Of a stretch of DNA of 64,000 bases, positions 11,440-22,024 are shown piece by piece. The notes below the pieces were generated by a model that worked only from the letters and a program-made list of their open reading frames with translations, did no database searches and had not been told where the DNA came from. Source of the DNA: Pollenia angustigena (Eukaryota > Arthropoda > Insecta > Diptera > Polleniidae); assembly GCA_930367215.1 (NCBI GenBank), contig OV884058.1, forward strand, positions 218,530,208 through 218,594,207, written 5' to 3'. Numbering within the stretch: the stretch's first letter is position 1; each line of letters starts with the position of its first letter. Both the position numbers and the translations under genes were made by a program.

Positions 11440-12640
11440 GATCAGTTCAATATACATTAATCTTTTTAAATAAGCAATTTATGATTTCCTTGTGAGGCAA
11501 ATTTAGACAGTGCAGTCTATCTTCTGTCATTGTTGATCTGAGCCTTTTTTTTTATTCGACGAAGGGTAGGAAATGACCTCCCGCTCGTAGCTTTACTGAC
11601 GTTCATTGAAACGAAAATTTGAAATATTTTTCTTAGATTTGGGAGCATATCTTCATTACAGTTTATTAAAGCATCTACAACGTTATCTGATCACAGAAAA
11701 AATTTGTTGCGTCAGTAAAAGAATTAATCAAAAATAAAATCAGTTTAAATCAAATATTTAATCAGGTTATTTAAATATTTAATCAAGTAAATTAAACGTT
11801 TAATTGAAGTATTGTCAATTAAATATTTAATACACTTGATTAAAATTTTAATTCACCTGATTAAATATTGAATTAAAACTGATTTTATTTTAAATTAATT
11901 CTTTTACTGGCGCAAAAATTTTTTTCTGCGATAAATCAGGCTCAAGTTTAGATGTTAGTCGGTGTTTATCTCTTTTATCAAATATAATCAGCTCATCAGC
12001 TAGTTGTGGTTTTAACAGTTTTGTATCTGTATATGATTTGATTACACTTTGAGGTAGAAGTTTAGGTATGTTCAATATATTTTTTCCAAAGCTTCTACTA
12101 TATGATGTATACTTGTTGCAAAGACGCATAATGAAGAGAGTTTGGCTCCCAAATACTTTGCTCAAACTGTTTTTCGCTTGGGATGATGATACAATTTTTG
12201 TATTAATGACACTTTATTGCTTTTAGAAATTGAGTTGTTCGATTTATGGGAAACGCAATGCGTTTGTTTCGCATTTGTCGCTTTTCCAGAAATTTTGAAC
12301 AGCTCCATTTTCTGCTGACATCAGAGGACACCCATCTGTTCCATCTCCTACACAATTTTTTAGGTCAGGACCAAAATTTGTCAAAGCTTTAAGAACTATT
12401 GATGAAAGTGCTTTCGCATCAATTGACACATCAACGTGATCAATATCTTTTGAAGCCTCTTCAAAAGCGTTTACAACAAAGCCAATAAATTCTTCTCTTA
12501 AAACTTTTTGTTGTATGTTGAAATATCTTAAAGATAAGGAAATCTGGCTTTTCCCCGACAAATCCGTGCTTTCGTCAAAAATTATCGAATAGAATTTTGA
12601 TTCATATAACACATACATACATAAATATTGCAAATACTAG
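11440..12640 (-). pseudogene. hAT-superfamily transposase remnant
   Basis: The minus-strand block at 12633-12244 reads FYSIIFDESTDLSGKSQISL, then LREEFIGFV and CVGDGTDGCPLMSAENG. This matches the catalytic-core region of hAT transposases of the DUF4371 type, which have a D(E)(S/T)TD block and a later 'GDGxDG'-like block. The block at 12165-11940 continues it. The C-terminal dimerisation motif is visible at about 11600-11440 in shifted frames: SFPTLRRIK then TMTEDRLHCLNLPHKEI. The gene is broken by frameshifts and by a MITE at 11694-11928, and its N-terminal zinc finger is not seen. Confidence 0.78.
11694..11928. mobile_element. 235-bp MITE, ACAGAAAAAA / TTTAATC family, copy 1
   Basis: Inverted ends CAGAAAAAATTTGTTGCG and complement, and an interior made of TTAATCAAxT repeats in both orientations. 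It splits the hAT transposase remnant. A second copy is at about 59086-59316. Confidence 0.8.
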
Positions 12641-13040
12641 GGCCTTTTAATAATTCAACCGTACGCATTATCCAGTCAAACGTTTAGTCTTTGGATATAG
12701 ATGACACCTGCTGGGATTGAATGTAGAATAATAAGTATTTGAATACGGTTAACTAGATGTTTCATTGGAAATATCTAATAAATAACTATTAAGATTAAGA
12801 TATGGATACTTATTGAAAATCGTTAGAGATTCAATAAAAAAAAAATAAGAACATAATAATTGAAAATTTCGTTAAAGATTCCATAAAAAAAAACAAAAAA
12901 TACCTTATTGGGAATTCTTGTATTATCGAAATTACCAAAACATATGTTTATAATTTACGGGGGGGGGGGGGGGGGAATTTCCTTATTCCCTCCCCCCCTG
13001 AATCCGCGCCTAATCAATGTAAAATTGATCATGTATGAAT
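12641..13040. repeat. AT-rich stretch ending in a 17-G homopolymer
   Basis: No gene. A run of 17 consecutive G lies at 12959-12975, followed by a CCCTCCCCCCC tract about 15 bp later, so the two could pair or form a G-quadruplex. Homopolymer length may also be affected by sequencing or assembly. Confidence 0.7.
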
Positions 13041-14419
13041 ATTAGACCGCATTTAGACTATGCAATTAACCCATTAAGGACGGATGGGTATTTAAATACC
13101 TAAAAACAGAGACTTCGTAGAAAAATTCTGGCTAACTTCAGGTAAGAGGTATCGAAAATTGGTTTTTACAGATAGATAAAGAAGGGATAAGGCTACTTAA
13201 ACAAATTTTTGAAATTAAATGTTGCCCCTTTTAATAGGGTAAGTTAGCGGCTTACGAGTTAGCAATTTTTAATATTTGGAAAAAGTGAACGACATTGGCT
13301 CTGGAAAATTGGGAGAGTGGAAAATCGGAAAACCCTCTTGGTGACTTATAGCCTTATGTGTGCTCTGCTTTAGAAAAAAATATTATCTAAATTGGGCCAA
13401 TAACGTTGACCACAGGTTTGATTCAATGACATGAGTATTTAAATACCCTCTTCGCTGTCAGAGGGTTCAAAACACAAAGTTTTTTTTTAATTTTTGGCAA
13501 GTAAAAATGCGATGTTTTATGTAAAATGAACTATTTATTAGTAAAAAATAAAGAAATAAATATCACAACTGTGGTCGATTATTGAGATAATTTTATATTT
13601 TTAATGTTTTTTGGGACAGCAGCATGAAAATGTGCAAAACAAGCCTTTGGGTGTAACTAAAATTTGCATTTTGTACAACCAAACTCAGTTTTGCTTCACA
13701 TTGTCCGAAACGGCCAAGCTGAATAATATGGCTTATCATATGGTCAAAGATCTCCATGCGCTTTGCCATTTCTTGTGCATTTATGACAACTTTTTCTCTT
13801 ACACCAATGCTTCAACAACGCTCACATGAAATAAAATTGACTCATGATTGTAGATCCTTCAGGTTTTCTTAGCATGCAGTGTAAATTCCTGGCATACACC
13901 ATAGCAGCATCCAAAGCATTAGTAAGAAGGCCTCGGCTCTTTCGTATAAAATATAAAACATTCCACATTCCCTTCTATGACAACAGAGAAGAGAAGGAGT
14001 AACATTTTTTGTTATGTTTTTTCGCACAAGTAAAAGCAAAAGATTTTTTTTTTTTTTTGATCCCGTTACCATTCTTATATAACTGCAAAAGAAGCGAGAA
14101 TGTGAACCTCACCTTATTATGGCTTATTATTAATATGGGCGTTCAAATCAAAATACACTTCGTGATTCAGTGATGAGGCCACTGTTGCCAACTTTTTTTT
14201 GAGCATTTCCCGCCAAATCGGACGTCAAAACCGCTAGAAACCGCTAAATATTTAATTTAGCGGGAATTTTTTTAAAAATACCGCTAAAACCTAAACATTT
14301 TTTAAATTTTTGTATAAATCAAAAAAAAAAAAAAGCAGCCTATTTTTAAAGGTATATGACTCTCAATTACGTTACATACTATGGTTTCCAACTTGCCTAG
14401 TCATTTTATTCTTAAAAGA

Positions 14420-15200
14420 AAATAAGTTAGAGTTATATATTCATCTATGCAAATCTTTGATACCCTCCACCTACAGTTAGAATATTTGCGAAGTGGGTTT
14501 ATATGGGACATATGTTAAATTATGGGCTGATCTTCACAAAATTTGAACAAGTAATTTATAGTCTTATAAAACTTTGACTGACAAAATGTTATTATAATAG
14601 AACATAGATTGAAAGCTTTACGGTTCTACGCGTTCTATAGCTATATGGGGCCTATGGTAAGTTAAGGATTGATCTGCACGATAGTTGACAGTGTAAGTTC
14701 CAGTCATATAAAACTGTGACAAACCAAAATTTAAAAAATAGCATTATTTTTTAGGGCTTTAGACGTTCTGTTTTCCAAGAGAAGGTTTTATACAGGGCCT
14801 TTGGTAAAATATGGACTGATAATCACGAAAATTGACAGCGTTATTTCTAGCCATATTAAACTGTGGCGGACCAAATTTATTACAATAGCATTATTTGTTA
14901 CGTTTTTAGGCACACTAGAGCTTTTTTCCTATCGATAATTATGAACCGATTTAACAGTATGATTTTTAGTCATGTGGAACGAATTTGTGCATAATCTTAT
15001 ATCAATATGTGCATTCCGCCACTAGTTATGTTAGTTTTTAGGGTGGTTGTTCCACATTTTAGTTTATAGCACTTTGCCTACTGAACCGATTGTGCTGGAC
15101 TGGAATCCCAAACTGCTTAGGTGAATTCTAAACAATTTGATGCCAATATTTATATTCCCTTTTGAGTCGTTTGAAAGTGACAACAGACGCATAGACAGAC
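14420..15200 (+). repeat. Dispersed hairpin repeat inside the hAT element
   Basis: Starts with 'gataccctccacc' and contains three body units ('tatggggcctatggtaagtt' type), followed by the inverted tail with the 'gtctgtctatgcgtctgt' tract. Same family as at 20 and 22-23 kb. Confidence 0.7.
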
Positions 15201-15318
15201 GGAGATGCCTTAATGCGTGCTTAAAGTTGTGAATTGTTACATACAGGATTAACAAAATACTAACTAAAAATCGAAAAAAAAAAAATGTCATCTACAATCT
15301 TCAGTTCACTAAAACTAT

Positions 15319-15531
15319 CAGGGGTGTTCTGGAAATCGAAAACGCAAAATGCAAGAATTTGGTAGTTATTTTTAATACACTTTTAATCAAATTTTTATAA
15401 TTTTTGTTATGAAATTATGTTTAATAGAGAAATATTTGTAAAATATTTGTCATAAAATTCATTTATCACAGAAATCTTATTAAAAAACGACGTTTTAAAT
15501 TCATGCGTTTTCGATTTCAAAAACACCCCTG
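15319..15531. mobile_element. 213-bp MITE, CAGGGGTGTT ends
   Basis: CAGGGGTGTTCTGGAAATCG at 15319 pairs with its complement ending CACCCCTG at 15531, and the match extends through AAAACGCA. The ends fit YARNG. A convincing 8-bp duplication is not seen; TAT flanks both sides. Confidence 0.75.
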
Positions 15532-15770
15532 TATAAAAGTAATTAAAACCGTGAACATAAACCAGAAGTTTTTAGCCAGAAAAACAAAAAGAAAAAGTAA
15601 AAAATCTGTAAATTTTTAATTTGAGAAAGGTTTTTGTAGCGAAAATGAGCCGCTGAGAGTTCTTTGAAAATCGCTAGATTTCCCGCTTACCGCTAAAACG
15701 TATTTTTTCCCGCGATTGACATTTCAAAAACGCTAGATTTAGCGGGAAAATCTCTAAATTGGCAACAGTG

Positions 15771-16310
15771 GATGAGGCACATTTTCACCTCAGTGGATTC
15801 GGCAATAAGCAGGGTTGCCGCATTTGGGCGAATGATAATCCAAGAGTGATTGTCGAAAAACCAATGCGCTCACAAAAGTGACTGTTTGGTGTGACTTATG
15901 GGCTGGCGGCATCATAGGGCCGTATTTTTCCAAAATGAGGCCGGTCCGGCAGTTACTGTGAATGGTGTTCGCTATCGTGAGATGATACCGAACTTTTTAT
16001 GGCCCGAATTGGAAGATATGGATGTGGACGATATGTGCTTTCAACAGGACGGTGCCACACAACTAACGAAACAATCGCTTTTTTGCGCAACGAATTCAAT
16101 GGCCGTGTAATCTCACGTGGTGGCGATGTTAATTGGCCGCCAAGATCATTTGATTTGACACCGTTGGTCTTCTTTCTTTGGGGTAATTTGACAGAAAAGG
16201 TGTACGTCGATAAGCAGGCAACAATTCAAGAGCTATAGGATGAGATAATTCGGCCCATTAACGGCTTAGAACCTCAATTATGCCTCAGCCATTTGGCCGA
16301 TATTTTGTTC
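15771..16310 (+). pseudogene. Mariner-type (DD41D) transposase remnant, copy 2
   Basis: Blocks in order: DEAHFHLSGFGNKQGC, VIVEKPM, VTVWC(D)LWAGGIIG, ENEAGPAVTVNGVRYREMIP, FLWPELEDMDVDDM, FQQDGA, FLRNEFNGRVIS, GDVNWPPRSFDLTPLVFFLW, EKVYVDKQATIQEL. The third catalytic Asp (LTPLDFFLW in the family) reads Val here, and frameshifts at VEKPM and after QQDGA plus a stop after QEL break the gene. It still retains the stretch lost in copy 1 and so gives the DD41D spacing. Confidence 0.86.
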
Positions 16311-16432
16311 CATACATGATTGAACCATACCAATATTTTCATAATAAAAATAAATGACAATAACTTCCTAAATAATTGGTGTTTTATTCAAAACCAACAT
16401 CGGCCCTTAAAATTTAACCATCCTTTTCATCC

Positions 16433-16490
16433 AAAAGAAGGAATACAAAGGCCCTCTAGAAGGCATCCGTACTTCTGCCTTTTCCCGCTG
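16433..16490. repeat. Fragment of the CCCAGCGG / GGCCTT-rich family
   Basis: A short stretch with 'aaggccctctagaaggcat' and ending TTCCCGCTGG, matching the end of the elements at 32471-35364 and 52827-53250. Confidence 0.5.
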
Positions 16491-16949
16491 GAACAGATTC
16501 AACGTACATAGTGAAATAAGCACACAACACACACATCAATGCATGCAATAAATAAATTTTTAAATTTTTGGTTTTCAAAAAATCTTGTATTTTAGAACTC
16601 TTTGAGAGCGAAGTGGGTAGAAAAATACCCATGGTCTAGGGGCCAAGGTTTGACAGGTAAAAATAAAAAAAAACGCAATATCAATATAAATGCCCATAAT
16701 ATCAAATGTGTGAAATTTTATCAAAATCGTACCACGAAATCGGGGTTCAGTCTTTAATGGGTTAACGCCGAGTTTTTTCTACTTTCTTTTAAAGAAGTTT
16801 CTACGAAACTCTTTTCACATTTACATTTTTCTCTTGCATTTTTTCCACTTTTTCAACCCCGTTTTCTTCCCTACACCTCTTGCGAACAAACAAAAAGTTG
16901 CATGCGAAAGTTGCGGCAATAATTGCATAATGTAAATATGGTCTAATCC

Positions 16950-17705
16950 TGTAATTTTTTAGATTTTGTTTCTTGTTGTGTTAGAAAATAAATACCTGAG
17001 AGGGAATAATGTAGAAGTATCTAATTTTTATACAAATTGCTTCGTTATCAATACAGGAGAACAGTTTAGAAACAATTTTTACTAATTTTATTTTAGTGAG
17101 GGTAGTGAAGCTCACCGGGCTAAGCTAAATTAACATAAAATTTTGTTTACCAAATATAGTTTTTAGAAACTTTCGAAACTGTACTTGGAAATATGAGTCA
17201 CAATGTTAAATAAAATGATTGTTTTAGTAAATTTTGTCTGTGTTTGCTTAATTTTTGTTTTTATATTGGTAAAGTTAAGTAAATAACTTTACCTTTTCCA
17301 GTATTAAAGCTAAAATTTAGCTAATTAACTGAGCTACAGTTGTTTGCTGTTATGTTGAAGGTTTTTTTAATTTTTAGTTAATAAAAATACATTTTAATTA
17401 GACACCTCGTTGTTTATTGTAAGACATTGATGTCTGTATTTCGTAAGCTGAATTGTAGTTTTTAAAAAAAGAAGAATAGTTTCTACTAAATTATAGTTCT
17501 TAAAATATCAAAATATTCTTTACTTTGGCTTGTTTTTGGGTTCAATTTAGCTTTCTCTGTTAAGCTGAATTTTTGGTATTTATTGTAAACTATTTAATTC
17601 CTTCTTTATTTTAGCAAAAACAATCCTTGCTGAATTAGGTTACTGCTAGCTGAATTAGAGTTTTAACACACAACATTATAAATTGCATGGCTAAAATAAG
17701 TTTTG
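16950..17705. other. No feature recognised
   Basis: AT-rich; several GCTAAATTxAG-like short motifs recur but no unit could be defined. No gene. Confidence 0.5.
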
Positions 17706-18078
17706 TAAAGGGTGGTCTAACCAAAACGCATGATGTCTATTGTAAATAAAACTATCTTAATATTTTTTATTATTATAGAAGTATTTATGGCAATTATGTA
17801 TGTGTAAACAAAAATATCGGCCAAATGCTCGCCACGGCTTCGTTAGCATACCTGTATTCGATGGTCCATATTTTTAATGACTCTTTGACATACGTGAGGT
17901 TCAATGTCGTTAACAGCATTTATAAGTGTTAATCATGACCCAAAAGTTGCATCGCAGCATCTAATGTCCCACATCAATGAACTGGGCTGGCTAGCAAAAT
18001 GGAAAATAATGGTTAACCCGGCTAAAGGTGTTCACTTAAGTTTCACTCTCAGAAGATGAACGTGCCCAACTGTTAAAA

Positions 18079-18604
18079 CAAGTAAGAAAGTATAGTCGGT
18101 CAAGCCCGACCCTATGATACCCTACACCCCAGTATTTAAAACACATCATGCTTATGTGTCCATATTAATATGGATTTATCATGTTTATAAAGTTCATTAA
18201 AATTGGTTTGAAAGTTTGTGTTGTGATTGTTCAAATACAAATTTTTTTAAGACAACAGTAATATTATTTGATTCAAAAAATAAATATTTTATGGCAACAA
18301 CAATTGTTATTTCCTGCAAATGCAAATCATTTACGTCAACAGCAATTTTCAATGTGTTGTTATTTCAGAGGAAAACCTTTAACGACAAAAGTTATTTTGT
18401 TTGCAACAAATTATTTTGCTGTTGCAAAACTTCAAAGATTTTCATGTTGTTTGCTGGAAACTTTCTTGCGACAAAAGGTTTTCATTTGCGTCAACAAGTT
18501 TTTGTTTACTCCAAGAGCATAATCGTCAAATGCTCAAATTATTTGGCATCAGAATATTTTTTTTTTGTGTGTAGCATCACTGTTCCGGTAAAAAATCATG
18601 CTTG
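18079..18604 (+). repeat. Dispersed hairpin repeat variant inside the LINE
   Basis: Begins 'aacaagtaagaaagtatagt' with a TCGGTCAAGCCCGA hairpin and a 'gataccctacacc' motif, a variant of the family seen elsewhere. The later part carries several AACAACA-type motifs. The two overlapping short ORFs here are not supported as genes. Confidence 0.6.
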
Positions 18605-18715
18605 ACATGGTTTCGTCATATTGAAGCGAAAATAACGGCTATGAAACTTAAAGCATCTCAACTACCATTCGCTCCTCGGTAGAAACATAAATTAGCTTTT
18701 AGACAACAATTGATA

Positions 18716-18859
18716 GACGATTTGGCCTAAGCAACCAGAGAAATGCGCATAGGAATAGCTTATCCCTTCAACAATAAATGTCAGTGTTTTTATCAACAAT
18801 TAAAATTGGGAATTAAGCACGACTAACAAAATCTTGTAAATTTTGTATTCCAAAAATTA
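18716..18859. repeat. 'CCTAAGCAACCAG' repeat, fragment in the LINE
   Basis: Matches the arms of the palindrome at 38679-39417 and a fragment at 37230-37370 ('tggcctaagcaaccag', 'aacaataaat', 'gggaattaagcacga'). It lies between two adjacent LINE coding blocks and is therefore an insertion. Confidence 0.7.
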
Positions 18860-19056
18860 CTTTGATAACAACAAAGTTCTGTTACACAAGTCTATCATAA
18901 GACCAATATGGACATATGCCACCAATTATGGGGTAGTGCATGCGCAAAAAACATCCAGACGCTGCAAAGAAGACAGTCTGGGATATTACGACAAATTGTC
19001 TGCGCCCCATGGTATATACGTAGTGACATTATCGAAAGAGATCTTAGCATCCCTAC

Positions 19057-19253
19057 CAAGGCGAATTAATTTTTAAGGTGGCGTCGAAAGCACAGCTGTG
19101 CTACTTTTTCTCTAATTTGAGAGAGGAATGTCAAAAGTTACTTCTGTTTTTGACATATCGACCAACGAAAGCAACAAATAAAAAACAATGTTGGGTTTTT
19201 GGTATTTTAACTTGTTGTAATAAAGCCACCACCGTATACATGTATTCGCCTTG
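19057..19253. mobile_element. hAT-type MITE (CAAGGCGAAT family), copy 2
   Basis: Ends CAAGGCGAAT and ATTCGCCTTG; the interior is the reverse of the copy at 4806-5003. Flanking 8-mers ATCCCTAC and ATCTCGAC agree at six of eight positions, as for an old insertion. It splits the LINE's coding sequence. Confidence 0.85.
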
Positions 19254-19984
19254 ATCTCGACCATTCAGAAGGAAATTAAAAAGTATTCAGTCAAATACTT
19301 AGATGAACTAATGGTCCATCCCAACTACCTCGTTCCGGATCTGCTACAGTTCGAAGGTCACCAGAGGCTACAAAGAACCGATTCTTTGAGCCTTGTAGGC
19401 ATTTTTTAAACTTGAATGCAGTTTATTAGCGGTCACATTGGTAATGGCTAATAAATAGCAATTAGGATTAAGCTTTGTATACGTATGTAAATTTCGAATA
19501 GAAAGATTCAATAATAAAATATAAAAAAATTGCCGTTAAGGCGTCGAATTGTCTCGTCTTTAAGCTCTTGAATTGTTCTTGGCTTATTGACGTACAATTT
19601 TTCTTTTAATAACGTAAGATAACACGGCCATTGAAATTCTCGTGCAATCATTATCTGTATGGCAAGTGGCATCATGCTGTTGGAACCACATATTGATCGG
19701 GTCCATATTCTAGATAGCGAATACAGTTTAGGGTTACTGCTTGGCCGACCTCATTTTCGATGAAGTAGGCGCTCAATTGTATATCTCTCCATGGTTAAAT
19801 TTGTCAATCATTGAAAGAAAGAAATGTCAAAACGTTAAAGTGCGGCTCACAATTACCATCGTGCATTATGGTTGGACCACCCTTCAAGCTGTAATAAGAT
19901 ACGATTGTTCAATGGTTTTAGTTTTTATTAGCATAACTTGAAATATTAATTTTGAAATTCTATATTGTTAAAAATTTGAATATA

Positions 19985-20760
19985 TATACTTTATACTTAC
20001 CGTCGCGGCTTAGACCTACATATGGTAATTTATTGACCGACAATCAGAAAGCTTTATACTTTTATTTCTAGTCATATAAAAGTTAGTTTGAACAAAAATT
20101 TTAGAGATGGGAATTTATATTTTCGAAGATATTTGCATTAAAGTGACATCATATGTTTTGAAAACACAATAGCGGTTATTTTGAAATATCTTGAAAGCTG
20201 TTCTACTTTTGACTATTCGGAGTCAGCGGACAATTTTACCTAGGCATTGGGTGTCAGTTACATTTGGTCAAAAAACTGTCACGTAGTGTTACTGGACTGA
20301 TATTCACTAAATTTGGCATTGTAATTTCTTGTCCTATACGACTGTGACGTACCAAATTTGCTAAAATGTTTTTGAGAGTAGGCTTTATATGGGACCTATC
20401 GTTAATTGTGGATCGATCATCACGAAATTTACCGATATCATTTTTGTAACAAAATTCTAAATTTTTTTAGGGCGGTGGTTCCACATTTGGACTCATAAAT
20501 CTCATTCGATGGGCCAATTTTGCTGGATTTCAATCCTAAACTGCTGAAGTTAACTAAAAATAATTAAACATCAACCTTTTTTTAGTTTTTTGGAAGTGAG
20601 TGAGTGAGTGTTTTCAACAGACGGACCTACTCACACACATACAGACGGACATGGCTAAATCGACTTATAATGACTCAGGGTACTATAATATGTATATCTT
20701 AAGAGGTCTAAGATTACAAACTTATAATACCCTCAGGGTATGGAAAACAAATTCTAATCC
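19985..20760 (+). repeat. Dispersed hairpin repeat copy
   Basis: Body units ('tttatatgggacctatcgtt', 'tatttctagtcatataaaa') followed by the tail with a GAGTGAGTGAGTG stretch and 'cagacggac' motifs. Plus orientation, no gene. Confidence 0.65.
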
Positions 20761-20859
20761 TTGCCGAAAGAAGCAGAATGTTTTTTTTAATTAGTACTAA
20801 TTTGATTTTAGAACTAACAATGGAACGTTTCTTCACCCAGAAAATGAACATTTTTCAAT

Positions 20860-20960
20860 ATTTTCAACCATAATATGGTTATGGCTTCTTGATAGAGCAC
20901 TAATTTAACCATAATATGGTTGCCGATGATAATAATATGGTTTAATTTACCATGCTATGT
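20860..20960. repeat. Three AACCATAATATGGTT palindromes
   Basis: The 15-bp palindrome AACCATAATATGGTT occurs twice within ~45 bp (near 20867 and 20909), with a third, degenerate half ('aataatatggttta') near 20933. Function unknown. Confidence 0.6.
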
Positions 20961-21460
20961 TTTAACACTTTCGTAAAAAAAGTTTTGTTCGAGGTGAAAA
21001 CAGAGAGATCAATATTTATATGAAATTTATTCCAGCAAAAGTGGCTTTCGTGAACTGATTATATATTGGATATATTGGAAAATGTGGACCCGTTCCTATA
21101 AAATGAATTTATGAGATTAAATCGATGGTCATAAATTAATTGATTAAAGAAATTTTTGGTAACATGATGTCGCATATTAAAGGCATTATTCCATGGAGAT
21201 GGTTGTCAAATGCAAGAGAAACGTTTGCAAGTTAGAAAATTCACCCACAAGCTAAAAATTTGCAAACACACGAGTTAACGCCAAGATACGTCAAATGATG
21301 GTTTTGCATATCAAATATGATGCTTATATGCAAAAAGGTAATTTTTGCATTGATTCAATGCTCGACATGAAAAAAAAATCCTTTTCGACAAAGCCAACGA
21401 TATTTACATATGTAAATAAAAGGACGTAAATGGTTTTGGCTAGTACACACACTATGCAAA
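20961..21460. other. No feature recognised
   Basis: AT-rich, several 'ttgcaa/atgcaaaa' motifs, no ORF or repeat structure that I can support. Confidence 0.45.
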
Positions 21461-21896
21461 TCAGTGCGCATGTTCTGTAGCTCTCGCGTCGAGAAACTTT
21501 TCGATTGAAATGTGTGAAATGAAACAAAAATGCCGTATATTGAAAAAACAGCTTTTTTTCACTAAACTGTGTCTGTAACTTTTCTTTTGTGAGTATCTTC
21601 TAGTTGTCACGTAAGGAGATTACTTGCCAATTTACAGAAAAAGCTCCCGCTTTGAACTGTCAAAACAACTCACGAATAAAAACGGAGCGAGAAAAAATTT
21701 CAACATTAAAAAAAACAACTTAACTTGCAAACAATAATAATAATAACATTTTGTTCTTGGCACATTTGTCCATTGTTTAATTATTTTGCTTTTAACATTT
21801 TTATAAAATATATGAATTTTTTTAAAGCTCATTTGCAAACAACAAACATTTAATGGTGTTTTCTATTCTACAAAAAAATGTGACATTTTATTTAAA

Positions 21897-22024
21897 AAAA
21901 AATGCAATTTGGGGTCTGTTTCTTAAAAATTTTGCTCCCGACAAGGGTGGCTTGTTTTATTCTAAAAAACTTACCCTTTTCGGGAGCAAAAGTTTTAAGA
22001 AACAGACACCAAATTGCATTTTTA
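21897..22024. repeat. ~128-bp near-perfect hairpin
   Basis: The left arm (TGCAATTTGG, then GTCTGTTTCTTAAAAA, then TTTTGCTCCCGA) pairs with the right arm ending at about 22024, with a loop of roughly 30 bases around 21960. It is a MITE-sized palindrome; if transcribed it would fold into a long hairpin RNA. Confidence 0.8.

Larger units (their letters stand above)
14180..15770. mobile_element. hAT-type element, 1591 bp, inserted in mariner copy 2
   Basis: Exact 8-bp target duplication GATGAGGC at 14172-14179 and 15771-15778, the second copy being mariner coding sequence. The ends CACTGTTGCCAA and TTGGCAACAGTG are inverted, and repeated CCGCTAAA/TTTAGCGG motifs occur within ~110 bp of both ends. 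The interior is filled by a dispersed repeat and a MITE; no transposase. Confidence 0.92.
14097..16427 (+). mobile_element. DD41D mariner, copy 2, split by a hAT element
   Basis: The left part (14097-14179) keeps the end of the left inverted repeat and 'gggcgttcaaatcaaaat'; the right part (15771-16427) carries the catalytic region and the right end ('catcggccctt...aaccatcct'). The N-terminal deletion joins the same two regions as in copy 1. The left terminus is truncated. Confidence 0.85.
13070..16761. mobile_element. piggyBac-type element with TTAA target sites
   Basis: TTAA at 13066-13069 and 16762-16765 flank inverted ends CCCATTAAGGAC and GTCTTTAATGGG. A CCC start and a TTAA target are piggyBac hallmarks. 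Internal sub-repeats (GGGTATTTAAATACC near 13088 and related text at 13435 and 16615) lie near both ends. No clear transposase is left; 'YDNFF' in the short plus ORF at 13.6-13.8 kb could be a scrap of the piggyBac DNFF motif, but this is weak. The nested mariner supplies most of the length. Confidence 0.78.
13041..16949. mobile_element. Outermost MITE of the 13-17 kb nest
   Basis: Imperfect 28-bp inverted ends: ATTAGACCGCATTTA...ATGCAATTA at 13041-13068 and the complement (AATTGCATAA...GGTCTAAT) at about 16921-16947. With the nested piggyBac-type element removed the original is only ~220 bp and non-coding. Confidence 0.6.
17936..19525 (+). pseudogene. Jockey-type LINE, 3' fragment of ORF2
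   Basis: Co-linear plus-strand coding blocks separated by insertions: 17936-18078 (HINELGWLAKWKIMVNPAKG, the end of the reverse transcriptase), 18605-18715 (HIEAKITAMKLKASQLP), 18860-19056 (LLHKSIIRPIWTYA, then in shifted frame LQRRQSGILRQIVCAPWYIR), and 19254-19524 (KYLDELMVHPNYLVPDLL then a short tail). It ends in an AATAATAAAATATAAAAAAA tail, a typical non-LTR 3' end. The order and spacing fit a jockey ORF2 C-terminus. 5' truncated, frameshifted and inactive. Confidence 0.82.
17708..19884 (-). mobile_element. DD41D-like mariner, copy 3, split by a LINE
   Basis: The left end AAGGGTGGTC follows TA at 17706; the right end ACCACCCTT finishes at 19884. Segments 17708-17935 and about 19530-19884 are co-linear with the mariner at 7.3 kb (minus-strand QELKDE-type block, the 'ggcaagtggcatcatgctg' block, the start-codon region), but more divergent. 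The jockey-type LINE occupies the gap. Confidence 0.75.

Noticed and set aside
13611..13829. A piggyBac transposase inside the 13-17 kb element
   Set aside because: Only a YDNFF-like scrap; no other piggyBac block nearby, so not annotated as a gene.
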